Position numbers and translations under genes: made by a program
Shown: piece by piece, positions 5,793 to 6,058 of the stretch
Numbering within the stretch: the first letter of the stretch is position 1
Layout of the letters: every line of letters starts with the position of its first letter
Source: Candidatus Kerfeldbacteria bacterium
GTDB lineage: Bacteria; Patescibacteriota; Patescibacteriia; SBBC01
Reading direction: 5' to 3'
Assembly: GCA_903854795.1 (NCBI GenBank)
Contig: CAINXF010000058.1
Span: 1 to 6,058, forward strand
DNA length: 6,058 bases
Notes under the pieces: generated by a model
Database searches by the model: none
Told to the model about the DNA's origin: nothing
Seen by the model: the letters and a program-made list of their open reading frames with translations, nothing else

Positions 5793-6058
5793 CTACTTCT
5801 TCTGGTCCGGCTTTGTGCCTTTGAAATCTTTCGCAATCTTCTGCGCACTCTGCTTGATCTCCTCGGCCGATTCGCGGACGCGCGCGCCGATGTTCGGTTC
5901 GACTTCCTTCGTTCCCTCAAGCGGCATCACCACCATCATAACGAGGTAGACGAGGATCCCCGTCCCCCAGAGGAGGACCGCCGCGACGAACACGAGCCGG
6001 ACGATCGTCGGGTCGATGTTGAAGTAGTCACCGAGACCGCCGCACACGCCGGCGATCA
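5793..6058 (-). CDS. PspC-domain membrane protein, 3' part (N-terminus off the right edge)
   Basis: 87 residues are visible up to the TAG stop. The frame is open to the right edge and begins IAGVCGGLGDYFNIDPTIVR, the PspC signature that normally starts about 10-15 residues into the protein, so the true start lies just outside the window. A GTG at 6047 inside this motif is not the start. A hydrophobic stretch (VRLVFVAAVLLWGTGILVY, continuing to VMMVVMPLEG) forms the membrane segment of the fold. The C-terminal tail of about 38 residues is charged and probably helical (ARVRESAEEIKQSAQKIAKD), ending in Lys. PspC proteins are known from the phage-shock envelope stress response, but stand-alone copies without PspA/B are common and their role is unclear. 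No PspA is in the window. Family call is confident; function is not. Confidence 0.88.
   Translation of the reverse strand, partial: IAGVCGGLGDYFNIDPTIVRLVFVAAVLLWGTGILVYLVMMVVMPLEGTKEVEPNIGARVRESAEEIKQSAQKIAKDFKGTKPDQKK

Noticed and set aside
5793..6047. GTG at 6047 as the start of the PspC-domain gene.
   Set aside because: The frame stays open to the edge and the codons before it encode IAG, completing the conserved IAGVCGGLG motif, so the start is outside the window.
1..6058. Signs of CRISPR arrays, insertion sequences, tRNA genes, or a defence system.
   Set aside because: Genes fill nearly the whole window with housekeeping functions; no repeated spacers, terminal inverted repeats, transposase or tRNA-like fold was seen.

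Overview
This window looks like a compact, fairly GC-rich bacterial chromosome segment. Every supportable gene lies on the minus strand, so the window reads biologically from right to left. Genes are separated by at most 62 bp, and two pairs overlap. UGA is used as a stop (obg, xseA), so the standard code applies. Several traits are compatible with the Candidate Phyla Radiation (Patescibacteria): the long NIF3 subfamily, a short Obg without a C-terminal extension, a 414-residue XseA, a membrane-anchored SGNH-type protein, and few clear Shine-Dalgarno sites. That placement is inference; no rRNA or ribosomal protein is present to test it.

Layout from the right edge leftwards: the 3' part of a PspC-domain membrane protein (5793 to the edge); the ribosome-associated GTPase obg (4756-5730); thioredoxin reductase trxB (3767-4696), overlapping a membrane-anchored TlpA-like thioredoxin-fold protein (3178-3786); exonuclease VII xseA (1896-3140) overlapping xseB (1654-1899) by ATGA; a NIF3/DUF34 metal-binding protein (591-1595); and the 5' part of a membrane-anchored SGNH-hydrolase-like protein (left edge to 581). 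No tRNA, rRNA, CRISPR array, insertion sequence or large repeat was seen. No gene-free stretch exceeds about 62 bp.

Promoter-like signals split the genes into probable transcription units. obg and xseA each have the extended -10 sequence TGnTACACT, 8 and 6 nt before the ATG, with no Shine-Dalgarno site. This suggests leaderless or nearly leaderless mRNAs. trxB-tlpA has a recognisable sigma70-type promoter (ATGACT, 17 bp, TATACT) overlapping the end of obg. A weak hairpin plus U5 sits between tlpA and the xseA promoter. The xseA-xseB-nif3-SGNH group may be one unit, with a possible internal start before nif3.

Functionally this is mostly housekeeping: ribosome assembly, thiol redox (one cytosolic and one probably extracytoplasmic partner), single-strand DNA degradation, and a conserved metal-binding protein. 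I see no sign of a new multi-gene system. The most notable points are the leaderless-type promoters, the loss of the block III asparagine in the SGNH-like protein, and the altered NADPH-phosphate motif in TrxB.
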